This document shows, one piece after another, positions 42,786 to 50,659 of a stretch of DNA of 64,000 nt. The stretch is from Phytomonospora sp040655735. Lineage in GTDB: Bacteria > Actinomycetota > Actinomycetes > Mycobacteriales > Micromonosporaceae. Both the position numbers and the translations under genes were made by a program. The stretch is from positions 186,001 through 250,000 of the forward strand of contig NZ_JBFAKK010000012.1 in assembly GCF_040655735.1 (NCBI RefSeq). The letters run 5' to 3'. How positions within the stretch are numbered: position 1 is the stretch's first letter; each line of letters opens with the position of its first letter. A model generated the notes under the pieces. It was not told the origin of the DNA. It did not search any database and saw nothing but the letters and a program-made list of their open reading frames with translations.

Positions 42786-43739
42786 ATGCCCCTCCATCGT
42801 GTGGTGGCCGTGCTCTCGCCGCCGCAGTCGCCCTTCGAGCTGGCCTGCGTCTCCGAGGTCTTCGGCACCGCACCGCAGGACGCGGCACCCCGCTACGACT
42901 TCCGGGTCTGCGCCGAGCGCCCCGGGCCCCTGCCGACCACCGCCGGATACGCGATGCTCGTCGAGGAAGGGCTCGACGCCGTGCGGGAGGCGGACACCGT
43001 GGTCGTTCCCGGCTGGCAGCCGCCCGACGCGCCGGTCCCGCCGACGGTCACCGCCGCGCTGCGAGCCGCCCACCGCCGCGGGGCGCGGATCGTCGCCATC
43101 TGCACCGGGGCGACCGTCCTCGCCCACGCCGGACTGCTCGACGGCCGCCGCGCCACCACGCACTGGCGCAACGCCGCCCGCTTCGCCGCCGCCTTCCCCG
43201 AGGTGCGGATGGATCCGGACGTCCTCTTCGTCGACCACGGCGACGTGGCGACCAGCGCCGGGACCGGCGCGGGCATCGACCTGTGCCTGCACCTGGTGCG
43301 CCGCGACCTCGGCGCCGCCTACGCCGCGCAGGTCGCCCGGCGCATGGTCCTGCCGCCGCACCGGGAGGGCAGCCAGCTCCAGTACGCCGAACAGCCCGCG
43401 CCGGCCCGGGCCGACGAGTCCTTGGCACCGCTGCTGGAGTGGGCCGCCTCCCGCCTCGACGCCCGGCTGACCCTCGACGGCCTCGCCGAACGCGCCGGGC
43501 TGTCCGGCCGGACGCTCGCCCGGCGGTTCACCGAACAGCTCGGCACCAGCCCGGGGCGATGGCTGCTCGGCCGGCGCCTCGACGCCGCTCGGGTCCTCCT
43601 GGAGCAGACCGACCTCCCGGTGGAGGCCGTCGCCACCCGGGTCGGGCTCGCCTCGGCGGTCAACCTGCGCCGCCGGTTCCGGGCGCACTTGGGCACCACG
43701 CCCGGCGCCTACCGGCGCACCTTCGGCGAGCGGGGCTAG
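42786..43739 (+). CDS. GlxA-type AraC-family regulator
   Basis: A 317-residue protein: residues 1-180 are a DJ-1/PfpI-like domain (PPQSPFELACVSEVFG, the nucleophile-elbow-like AICTGATVLAHAG), residues 215-317 two AraC helix-turn-helices (LDGLAERAGLSGRTLARRF, AVATRVGLASAVNLRRRF). Such proteins sense small amines or aldehydes. ATG 42786 gives MPLHRVVAVLS. Divergent from the hydrolase, its likely target. The TAG stop at 43737-43739 lies in the CTAG at the left end of MITE copy 2. Confidence 0.85.
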   Translation: MPLHRVVAVLSPPQSPFELACVSEVFGTAPQDAAPRYDFRVCAERPGPLPTTAGYAMLVEEGLDAVREADTVVVPGWQPPDAPVPPTVTAALRAAHRRGARIVAICTGATVLAHAGLLDGRRATTHWRNAARFAAAFPEVRMDPDVLFVDHGDVATSAGTGAGIDLCLHLVRRDLGAAYAAQVARRMVLPPHREGSQLQYAEQPAPARADESLAPLLEWAASRLDARLTLDGLAERAGLSGRTLARRFTEQLGTSPGRWLLGRRLDAARVLLEQTDLPVEAVATRVGLASAVNLRRRFRAHLGTTPGAYRRTFGERG

Positions 43740-43902
43740 GGCGTGTCCTGGTGGTCTTGTGGGTGCGAGGCGAGGCTCGTTTTTCTTCTGGCAAGCCGTT
43801 CTTGCGCCCTGGTACCGGTGTTGTACCTGGGCGAAAGAACGGTGCCGCCAGGGGGAGAACGAGTCCGCCGCAGCCCCGCAGTGATCACCCGGACACGCCC
43901 TA
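43737..43902. mobile_element. 166-bp MITE, copy 2, inverted
   Basis: Bounded by CTAG at 43736-43739 and 43900-43903. It repeats copy 1 (39637-39802) in inverse orientation, about 95% by eye, with the same terminal inverted repeats. A further partial end GGGCGTGTCCTA follows at 43903-43914, inside which the Lrp gene stops. Confidence 0.85.
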
Positions 43903-43911
43903 GGGCGTGTC

Positions 43912-44400
43912 CTAAGCCGCCGACCTTCCCGCCGCCTCCACCAGCGGCAGCGTCCGGTACCGCACCTGCTCGGCCAGTGCGATCACCGACGACGCCCGCA
44001 GCACCCCCTCGTACTCGACGATCTGGTCGAGCACCCGCTGCAGGTCGGCGTTGTCCCTCGCCACTACCCGCGCGACGATGTCGCTCCCACCCGTGACGGT
44101 GTGGGCTTCCAGCACTTCCGGGATGCCCGCCAGGTGCCGGCCGACCCTGTCGTGCCCGCCGGCCTGCCGGATCTCCAGCGTCACGAACGCCGTCACCCGA
44201 AACCCCAGGGCGGCGGCGTCGATGTCGGGCCCGAAGCCCTGCACGACCCCGCGAGCGGACAGCTTGTCGAGCCGCGCCTGCACCGTCCCGCGCGCGACGT
44301 GCAGCCGCCGGGCGCACTCCAGGATGCCGATGCGGGGCTCGTCGGCGAGGAGCCTGATCAGCCGGGCGTCGAGCGAGTCGATCGGGGATTCGCTGGTCAT
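43912..44400 (-). CDS. Lrp/AsnC-family regulator
   Basis: A 162-residue protein with helix-turn-helix LDARLIRLLADEPRIGILECARRLHVARGTVQARLDKL in two blocks, and the C-terminal RAM domain AFVTLEIRQAGG, VLEAHTVTGGSDIVARV with the ligand-binding VEYEGVLRASSVIAL. It is divergent from hppD, so it probably senses an aromatic amino acid and controls tyrosine breakdown. ATG 44400 is used. Its stop lies in a partial MITE end. Confidence 0.88.
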   Translation of the reverse strand: MTSESPIDSLDARLIRLLADEPRIGILECARRLHVARGTVQARLDKLSARGVVQGFGPDIDAAALGFRVTAFVTLEIRQAGGHDRVGRHLAGIPEVLEAHTVTGGSDIVARVVARDNADLQRVLDQIVEYEGVLRASSVIALAEQVRYRTLPLVEAAGRSAA

Positions 44401-44436
44401 ATTGCCCACCGTACTCGGCGGTACGCTCTAACATCT

Positions 44437-44449
44437 GGTCAAGATGACC
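44437..44449. promoter_or_regulatory. candidate Lrp operator before hppD
   Basis: GGTCAAGATGACC: perfect GGTCA/TGACC half-sites with 3-base spacer, in the divergent gap. Confidence 0.4.
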
Positions 44450-44532
44450 ATGGATCTCGGGCACTGTTGCCCAACGTCCGTTCGGCACGCGATGCTTCGC
44501 GAGAACCCACACGTGCGCGCAAGGAGGCGGCC

Positions 44533-45702
44533 ATGACTTCGGTGGAACCCGAGATCGATGAAGCGGTGCTGGTCGGTGCCGTCGACCACGACATCACCAA
44601 GGACCCGTTCCCCATCAAGGGCTGGGACCACATCACCTTCATGGTCGGCAACGCCAAGCAGGCCGCGCACTACTACGAGACCGCCTTCGGCATGAAGCTC
44701 AAGGCCTATCGCGGCCCCGAGCAGGGCTATCGCGACTACGCCGAGTACGTCCTCGTCTCCGGCGGCGCGACCTTCGTCCTGCGCGGCGCGGTCCACGCCA
44801 AGGCGCCCGGCGCCGGCCACCACACGCGGCACGGCGACGGCGTCGTCGACATCGCGCTGGAGGTCCCCGACGTCGACGCCGCCTACAAGTACGCCGTCTC
44901 CCAGGGCGCCGTCGGCAACACCGAGCCGACCACGGTCAGCGACGAGCACGGCGAACTGCGCTTCGCCTCGATCGACACCTACGGCGAAACCCGCCACACG
45001 CTCATCGACCGCTCCCGCTACACCGGCCCGTTCATGCCCGGCTTCGTCGCGCGCGGCCCGATCGTCACCCGCACCGAAGGCCCCAAGCGCTACTTCCAGG
45101 CCGTCGACCACGTCGTGGGCAACGTCGAGCTCGGCAAGATGGACGAGTGGGTCGAGTTCTACAAGCGCGTCATGGGCTTCACGAACATGGCGGAGTTCGT
45201 CGGCGACGACATCGCCACCGAGTACTCGGCGCTGATGAGCAAGGTCGTCGCCTCGGGGACCCGCAAGGTGAAGTTCCCGCTCAACGAGCCGGCCATCTCG
45301 AAGAAGAAGTCGCAGATCGACGAGTACCTGGAGTTCTACGACGGCCCCGGCCCGCAGCACATCGCCCTGGCCACCAACGACATCCTCGCCTCCGTCGACG
45401 CCATGCGCGCCGCCGGCGTCGAGTTCCTCGACACGCCCGACTCGTACTACGACGACCCCGAGCTGCGCTCGCGGATCGGTGAGGTGCGGGCGCCGATCGA
45501 GGAGCTGAAGAAGCGCAAGATCCTCGTCGACCGCGACGAGGACGGCTACCTGCTGCAGATCTTCACCAAGCCCATGCAGGACCGGCCGACCTTCTTCTAC
45601 GAGCTCATCGAGCGGCACGGCTCGCTCGGCTTCGGGAAGGGCAACTTCAAGGCGCTCTTCGAGGCCATCGAGCGGGAGCAGGACGCACGCGGAAACCTGT
45701 GA
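44533..45702 (+). CDS. hppD: 4-hydroxyphenylpyruvate dioxygenase
   Basis: Converts 4-hydroxyphenylpyruvate to homogentisate in tyrosine degradation. The 389-residue protein has two glyoxalase-like halves. Iron ligands are expected to be the His of AVDHVVGNVE, the His of GPGPQHIALAT and the Glu in FFYELIERHG; RPTFFYELIERHGSLGFGKGNFKALFEAIE is the typical C-terminal block, seen here in parts. AAGGAGG at 44521 precedes ATG 44533. The next steps (hmgA) are not in the window. The divergent Lrp protein is its likely regulator. Confidence 0.95.
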   Translation: MTSVEPEIDEAVLVGAVDHDITKDPFPIKGWDHITFMVGNAKQAAHYYETAFGMKLKAYRGPEQGYRDYAEYVLVSGGATFVLRGAVHAKAPGAGHHTRHGDGVVDIALEVPDVDAAYKYAVSQGAVGNTEPTTVSDEHGELRFASIDTYGETRHTLIDRSRYTGPFMPGFVARGPIVTRTEGPKRYFQAVDHVVGNVELGKMDEWVEFYKRVMGFTNMAEFVGDDIATEYSALMSKVVASGTRKVKFPLNEPAISKKKSQIDEYLEFYDGPGPQHIALATNDILASVDAMRAAGVEFLDTPDSYYDDPELRSRIGEVRAPIEELKKRKILVDRDEDGYLLQIFTKPMQDRPTFFYELIERHGSLGFGKGNFKALFEAIEREQDARGNL

Positions 45703-45804
45703 TCGCCCGCTGCCGCAGGTAGGGGAGACTCCGTTCCCGACGTGCCCCACTGCCGGGGGCGCGGAGGGGACGCCCTTCCGGCGACGTCGGCGAGCGAACG
45801 CGCG

Positions 45805-45830
45805 GCCGCCCCGGCCTTGGCCGGGGCGGC
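45805..45830 (+). terminator. terminator after hppD, in the first of two duplicated modules
   Basis: GCCGCCCCGGCC (45805-45816) pairs with 45819-45830, then TTTCGCG. A module of about 130 bases containing it (45721-45848) is repeated at 45927-46072, with its own 11-bp stem at 46031-46055 and the same CTTTCGCGTG tail. Confidence 0.7.
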
Positions 45831-45926
45831 TTTCGCGTGCGCGGGGTTTGCCGTGCTCGCGGTGCGGGTAGATGCCTGTGGTCTCAACGGCGGCGACGCC
45901 GAAGAGCCGCGCCCGACGACGGGCTT

Positions 45927-46072
45927 GGGGAGACTCCGTCTCTCCCGCGTTCCCCTGCCGGGGCTCGTTTCGGGCCCGGAACGCGGGGCGACGCCCGAGC
46001 CCGGCGTCACCGGTGTCGAGCGAACGCTCCGCCGCCCCGGCCTCGCCGGGGCGGCTTTCGCGTGCCCGGGGG
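45927..46072. repeat. second copy of the terminator-bearing module
   Basis: Begins TTGGGGAGACTCCGT like the first copy (GGGGAGACTCCGT at 45723) and ends with an equivalent hairpin (46031-46041 with 46045-46055) followed by CTTTCGCGTGC. Middle parts have drifted. Confidence 0.6.
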
Positions 46073-46084
46073 CCTCAGCCGCCG

Positions 46085-46450
46085 ACCCGGGAACTGCGGC
46101 GGTGGCGCCGTCGGCGACGAGTTCGACGCCGATGTGCTTCAGGCCGCTGATCACGCGCTGTTTCGCGCGTCCGGTGAAGGTGCCGCCGATCACCGACCCC
46201 ACCAGCCGCACCCGCAGGTCGGACCGGGCTTCAGCGGTCTCCGAGGCCGTCTCGATGCCGGCCGGCCCGCCGCCGATGACGGTCACGACCCCTCCGGCGG
46301 GCAGCTCGGTGAGCGCGACGCGGGCGCGCTCGGCGCCTTCCCACGAGCCGACCGGCACCGTTGCGGCCATCGGCCGGACGCTGCTGCCGACGGCCAGGAC
46401 GGCGTGGTCGTAGCCTTCTCCTGTTCGTGTCGCTCGCAAAGGAGACGGGC
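46085..46450 (-). pseudogene. fragment of a NAD(P)/FAD-dependent oxidoreductase gene
   Basis: Translates on the minus strand to a central piece of a pyridine-nucleotide disulfide oxidoreductase-like protein: YDHAVLAVGSSVRP (first domain end), VVTVIGGGPAGIETASETAE (second dinucleotide fold) and VIGGTFTGRAKQRVISGL. The FAD-binding start and the whole C-terminal part are missing, and the frame runs at both ends into unrelated DNA. I consider it a remnant left after loss of the rest. The duplicated module touches its 3' side. Confidence 0.7.
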
Positions 46451-46521
46451 CGGCCGGGTGTTCTCGTGACATCGCGCGCACGCGAAAGCGGCGCTCCGCC
46501 GCCCGGAGCGCCGCTTTTCGG

Positions 46522-47691
46522 TTACGCGTAGTCCTTGAGCTTGTAGCCGTCGACGATCCGCCGGAAGTCGTCGTCGGTGCTCAGCCCGGGCTCCTCTTCG
46601 CTGTCGCCGTTGCGCTGGGCCTCGACGCGTGCCTTGTTGGTGAGCGCCATGTGCTGGTTATCGGCGACCCACGCGCCGATCTCGGCCTGGTAGTTGCCGA
46701 AGGCGATCTCATGGTCGCCGCCGGCGGCCTTGAGCTCACCGGCGAGCACGTAGGCGCCGACCATGGCGAGGCTGGTTCCCTGCCCCGACAAGGGGGAGCC
46801 GCAGTGGGCGGCGTCGCCGACCAGCGCGACGCGGCCGACCGACCAGTGGTCGAGGTGGATCTGGGCCATCGAGTCGAAGTGGAAGTCGTCGGCCTGCCAC
46901 ATGTGGTCGAGCAGCTTCGGCAGGATCCAGGCGCCGTTGCCGAGGCGGTCGGCGAGGATCCGCTTCTGCGCGTCGAGGTCGCGGTAGTCGTAGACGAGCG
47001 GCTCGGCCTCCTCGAAACCAAGGTAGGCGCGGCATTCGGTGTTGTCGCGGACGCTCATGACGCCGCCGCCCCAGGAGTCGCCGGGCATCTGGTGGAACAC
47101 CTGCCAGTTCTTCAGGTCGAGGAAGTTCGGCACGGTCCACACGGCCAGATAGGTGCCCAGGTGGGTGATGTGGTCCTGCTCGTCGCCGTAGACGAGGCGG
47201 CGGGTGTTGGAGTGCAGGCCGTCGGCGCCGATGACGAGGTCGAAGCGCCGTTCGGGGTGGTTCTGGAACTCGACGGTGACGCCGTCGCCGTCCTGGCGGA
47301 TCTCGGTGATCGAGTCGCCGAAGATGTACTCGACGCCCTCGGCGGCCCCGGCCATGACCTGGGCGAGGTCCTCGCGGAGGATCTCGACGTCGGGGCTGCC
47401 GATCTCGCCGCCGGTCAGGGTCTGCTCGGTGCTGCGGTAGACCTCGGTGCCGTCACCGTCCACCATGGACATGCCGTGCGAGACGATCCGGCGGGCGCGC
47501 AGGCTCTCCAGGACGCCCATCCGCTCGGCGACCTCGACGGCCGGCCCGCGCACGTCGATGGCCTGGCCGCCCTTGCGCAGTTGCGGGGTCAGCTCCACGA
47601 TCGCGACCTCGAAGCCGTGGCGGCGCAGCCAGTACGCGAGGGCGGTGCCGGCGATGCTGCCACCGGAGATGAGGACGGACTGGGTCTTCAT
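46522..47691 (-). CDS. FAD-dependent aromatic monooxygenase family protein
   Basis: A 389-residue protein with the FAD-binding N-terminus VLISGGSIAGTALAYWLRRHG, the DG motif VIGADGLHSNTRRLV and the GD motif ALVGDAAHCGSPLSGQGTSLAM of class A flavin monooxygenases. No membrane segment is seen. The N-terminal GGSIAG variant occurs in the TetX-like and related hydroxylases; resistance or catabolism is possible. ATG 47691 is used. Its neighbour upstream is a truncated MarR remnant, which may once have regulated it. Confidence 0.85.
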   Translation of the reverse strand: MKTQSVLISGGSIAGTALAYWLRRHGFEVAIVELTPQLRKGGQAIDVRGPAVEVAERMGVLESLRARRIVSHGMSMVDGDGTEVYRSTEQTLTGGEIGSPDVEILREDLAQVMAGAAEGVEYIFGDSITEIRQDGDGVTVEFQNHPERRFDLVIGADGLHSNTRRLVYGDEQDHITHLGTYLAVWTVPNFLDLKNWQVFHQMPGDSWGGGVMSVRDNTECRAYLGFEEAEPLVYDYRDLDAQKRILADRLGNGAWILPKLLDHMWQADDFHFDSMAQIHLDHWSVGRVALVGDAAHCGSPLSGQGTSLAMVGAYVLAGELKAAGGDHEIAFGNYQAEIGAWVADNQHMALTNKARVEAQRNGDSEEEPGLSTDDDFRRIVDGYKLKDYA

Positions 47692-47793
47692 GGTCTTTCT
47701 CCCTGCTCGGTTCGTGTTCCTTGTCGAGACCGAGCTTGCGGAGTGCGGCTTACCGGCGGCTGACCGCCGGCGCACGGCCGCTGACCGCTCGGG

Positions 47794-47878
47794 TCAGGGA
47801 GCGAACGCGCGGCTCATGGCCCGCATGGCCGCCTCGACGGTGTCGCGTTCGGCCGGGTCGAGGCGGGCGGTCTGTTCG
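47794..47878 (-). pseudogene. C-terminal remnant of a MarR-type regulator gene
   Basis: On the minus strand the 28 codons ending at TGA (47796-47794) read REQTARLDPAERDTVEAA and MRAMSRAFAP, like the C-terminal dimer helix of MarR proteins. Immediately upstream of this the sequence becomes that of a plus-strand amidohydrolase, so the rest was lost at a junction near 47880. Confidence 0.5.
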
Positions 47879-48570
47879 CGTCTTCGACGGCGTCGAGGTC
47901 ATCCCCGCCGCCGACGTGCTCGTCGACGGCCCGGCGATCACCGCCGTGACCGCTCCCGCCTGCCGACCTCGTCACCAACGGCGAGGGCAGCACGCTCCTC
48001 CCCGGACTCATCGACCCCCACGTCCACGTCCTCGACGGCGACCTCTCCCGCGCCCTGCGCTTCGGCGTGACCACCGAACTCGACATGTTCTGCCTCCCCG
48101 CCAACCTCGCCCGCCAGTGCCGCACCGCCGCCGCCCGCCACGACGTCGCCGATCTGCGCGGCGCCGGCGTCCTGGCCACGGCGCCGGGCGGGCACCCGAC
48201 GCAGAGCATGAGGCCGGAGATGGCCGCGGCCCTCGGGGACGCGGTCGGCGAGTTCGCGACGCGGCGGCGCTCGCCCTGCGGCGGGCCGGTGTGCCGGTGC
48301 TGGCGGGCACCGGCGCGAGCCTGTGGGCGCCCAAGCACGGGGACTCGACGCATCGCGAGCTGGAGTTGCTGGTGGCGGCGGGATTGAGCCCGGTGGAGGC
48401 CCTTGCCTCGGCGACCTCGGTTCCCGCGCGGACCTTCGGCCTCGATGACCGGGGCGGGTCGCGGCGGGACTCCAGGCCGACCTGCTGCTGGCGGAAGGGG
48501 ATCCGACCGCCGACATCTCCGCCACCGAGTCCATTGTGGCCGTATGGCGTCGTGGGGAGCGCTTCTAGTT
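47869..48570 (+). pseudogene. broken amidohydrolase gene
   Basis: Pieces of one amidohydrolase appear in three frames: VRVFDGVEVIPAADVLVDG, then GEGSTLLPGLIDPHVHVLDGDL with the HxH metal motif and RFGVTTELDMFC, then RRAGVPVLAGTGASLWAPKHGD and LVAAGLSPVEALASATSVPART, and finally LQADLLLAEGDPTADI. At least three frameshifts and a missing centre of perhaps 150 residues separate them, with loss of the middle metal ligands. There is no usable start codon. It begins at a junction with the MarR remnant. Confidence 0.8.
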
Positions 48571-48611
48571 AGCATTGCCTCATGCGCGCGTACCGGGGGG
48601 CCGTCGCCGCG

Positions 48612-49664
48612 ATGACGGCGAAGACGACCGGCCAGAAGACTCCACAAGGGACTCATCCGCTTCTCGCCTTACAGCGGGCCGCCGGGAACCGGGCGGTGAC
48701 CGACCTGGTCCTCCAGCGCGACGGCGTGCTCGACGCCGCCGGGGTCGGTCGGGAACTCGTCAGGGCCGGCAACAGCGCCCTGCGCGAGGAACGGCTGCTC
48801 ACCGGCGCGGCCGCCATGTCGGAGGCCGAGGCCTTCGAACTGCTCGGCAACGTCATCGAGGCGACACCGAACAAGCTGGCCACGGCCGTCATGCGCATGC
48901 GCGAGGCGAACCGCTTCGCCCTGCTGCGCACGCTCGTCGGCAAGCAGGGCCACGACAACGCCCACATCATCCGGGACGCGCTCCTCGGCGGCTCGCAGCT
49001 GCGCTTCGCCGCGCTGGTCCCCGACGCGGCCCGCCGAGGCTCGGTGCTCGCGGTGCTCGGCCGGCCACTGGCCGGGCACCGGCCGCAGCCCGACGGCTCG
49101 CTGTGGGTCAACCTGAGCTTCCGGGCCGAGGGCTCGATCAGCGGCCAGAACCAGGCCCCGGGCAGGGATCTCGCGCAGTTCGGCGGCGGACGCCTCGGCC
49201 TGGTCCCCGGTCGCGGCAACAACGGCATGGAGATCCGCGGCGACGTCGTCGGCGACCACGGCGACACGACCTTCGACTTCAAGCGCTGGGTCACCATGCG
49301 CCTCTACTACCGCGTCGGCGGCGAGTGGACCCTCAAGAGAAGTCTCGACCACACCGACGACGACTCCAACGACTCCGACGAGCACCTGACCCCGACCGGC
49401 GACGGGCACATCTACTCGATCGACGCGCCCGGCCCCGTCTATCCCGACCGCTCCAGTCGGGCGACGCACGTGCTCTACGTCGCGACCTTCGGTGAGTGGG
49501 TGCTGGCCACGAACACGCTGGCGGAACAGCAGTGGAACGTCTCCGACCAGCTCGAATGGCACTCGATCTCGAAACTGGCCAAACGCGCCGACGGCGGCTG
49601 GGGGCGCGACCCGGAGTTCGGCGGCCAGATCGCCACCGGCGCGAATCCGGGCATGGACCTCTGA
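48612..49664 (+). CDS. AGNxAV-motif protein, possible eCIS-associated
   Basis: About 350 residues. Near the N-terminus is HPLLALQRAAGNRAVTDLV, the L..LQR.AGN.AV motif frequent in proteins encoded with extracellular contractile injection systems. The rest has no domain I know: a helical part (residues 35-130), a beta-rich part with LWVNLSFRAEG, DTTFDFKRWVTMRLYYRVGG and an Asp-rich DDDSNDSDEH stretch, and a C-terminus WHSISKLAKRADGGW. ATG 48582 is an alternative start. No tube, sheath or baseplate gene is in the window, so the link is by motif only. Confidence 0.6.
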   Translation: MTAKTTGQKTPQGTHPLLALQRAAGNRAVTDLVLQRDGVLDAAGVGRELVRAGNSALREERLLTGAAAMSEAEAFELLGNVIEATPNKLATAVMRMREANRFALLRTLVGKQGHDNAHIIRDALLGGSQLRFAALVPDAARRGSVLAVLGRPLAGHRPQPDGSLWVNLSFRAEGSISGQNQAPGRDLAQFGGGRLGLVPGRGNNGMEIRGDVVGDHGDTTFDFKRWVTMRLYYRVGGEWTLKRSLDHTDDDSNDSDEHLTPTGDGHIYSIDAPGPVYPDRSSRATHVLYVATFGEWVLATNTLAEQQWNVSDQLEWHSISKLAKRADGGWGRDPEFGGQIATGANPGMDL

Positions 49665-49683
49665 ACGGCGTATTCTCGACGGC

Positions 49684-49935
49684 GTGAACCAGCTGCTGCC
49701 GTACGCTCTCACCGCCCTCGGGGTCGCCGCCGTCATCGGCGGGCTCGTGTGGGCGGGCCGGCGGGTGCGCAGGCGCGGGTCGGGCGGAGCCGTCGCGGCG
49801 GCCCTCGCCGCTCACGACGAGCTCTGGTACCCCACGGCCCACCAGTCGCACTTCGAGCTGCGCTTGGACGAGGAGCGCAAGGTCGACACCCCGACGCCCG
49901 ACGAGCTCAAGGGCCGCAAGGCGGGTAGGCGCTAA
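49684..49935 (+). CDS. small single-pass membrane protein
   Basis: An 83-residue protein from GTG 49684, 19 bases after the AGNxAV gene and probably co-transcribed. One hydrophobic helix LPYALTALGVAAVIGGLVWAG is followed by a basic stretch RRVRRRG and a hydrophilic tail that includes HDELWYPTAHQSHFELR. Function unknown. It shares its last four bases with the convergent gene. Confidence 0.55.
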   Translation: MNQLLPYALTALGVAAVIGGLVWAGRRVRRRGSGGAVAAALAAHDELWYPTAHQSHFELRLDEERKVDTPTPDELKGRKAGRR

Positions 49936-50642
49936 GGCACGCCCTGGAGCCAGCCCTCTTCCATGCGGTCGGTGGCGTCCTCGGTGTGGCGGACCCGGAA
50001 CGCCGAGGCCCGCAGCCGCCGGCTCCACGGGTCGTGCTCACCGAGGATCAGCTCGCTCAGCCCGCCCCAGTAGGTGGCGGTGGGATCCTCGGCGTCGTAA
50101 GGGATCCCGCTGTACGGCTCGGCCAGGCCGCATCCGTCGAGGACGGCCTGCGGGTCGCCGGTGAGCGTCCACAGCGCGGGGTCTTCGTTGATCGCCCAGC
50201 CCTCGGAGTGCACGGGTTCGAAGCCGGGGACGACCCACGCGACCTCTTCGTGCGACTCACCCCGGTCCACGCTGGCGTTGCCGATGATCTTCGCGCCGGG
50301 GAGGCGTTTCGCGAGTTCGGTGACCTGCTCAAGTACCGGCCAGGAGTTGCCGTTGTCGGCCAGCGCGGGGTCGCAGACGCCGATGACGTTGCCCCACACG
50401 CCGACCTGGATCCACTCCAGGTCGGCGCGGGTCTGTAGCCCGAAGCCGCCTGCGACGCGTTGTTCGCCCTCGTATTCGAGGACTTCGTCGACCGTGTCGA
50501 GGGCCGCGGCGAACTCGCGTGCTCGGGCGGGGTCGTTCGCGGGCCAGGCGGGGGACTCGATCGGTGGCAGCACGACCGTGACCGTGTAGATCCCCGAGCC
50601 TCGTACCAGTGTGTCCGGCGGGCTCGTCCAGAAGTCCGTCAT
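49932..50642 (-). CDS. conserved hypothetical protein
   Basis: A 236-residue soluble protein with no signal peptide or membrane segment. It is acidic and Trp-rich; sections such as WIQVGVWGNVIGVCDPALADNGNSW, here seen as blocks, and VAWVVPGFEPVHSEGW suggest a compact globular fold. I do not recognise a family. ATG 50642 (MTDFWTS) is used; 50651 is an alternative. It may be a single gene between two tail-to-tail neighbours. Confidence 0.5.
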   Translation of the reverse strand: MTDFWTSPPDTLVRGSGIYTVTVVLPPIESPAWPANDPARAREFAAALDTVDEVLEYEGEQRVAGGFGLQTRADLEWIQVGVWGNVIGVCDPALADNGNSWPVLEQVTELAKRLPGAKIIGNASVDRGESHEEVAWVVPGFEPVHSEGWAINEDPALWTLTGDPQAVLDGCGLAEPYSGIPYDAEDPTATYWGGLSELILGEHDPWSRRLRASAFRVRHTEDATDRMEEGWLQGVP

Positions 50643-50659
50643 GACCGACACGGTAGTGA

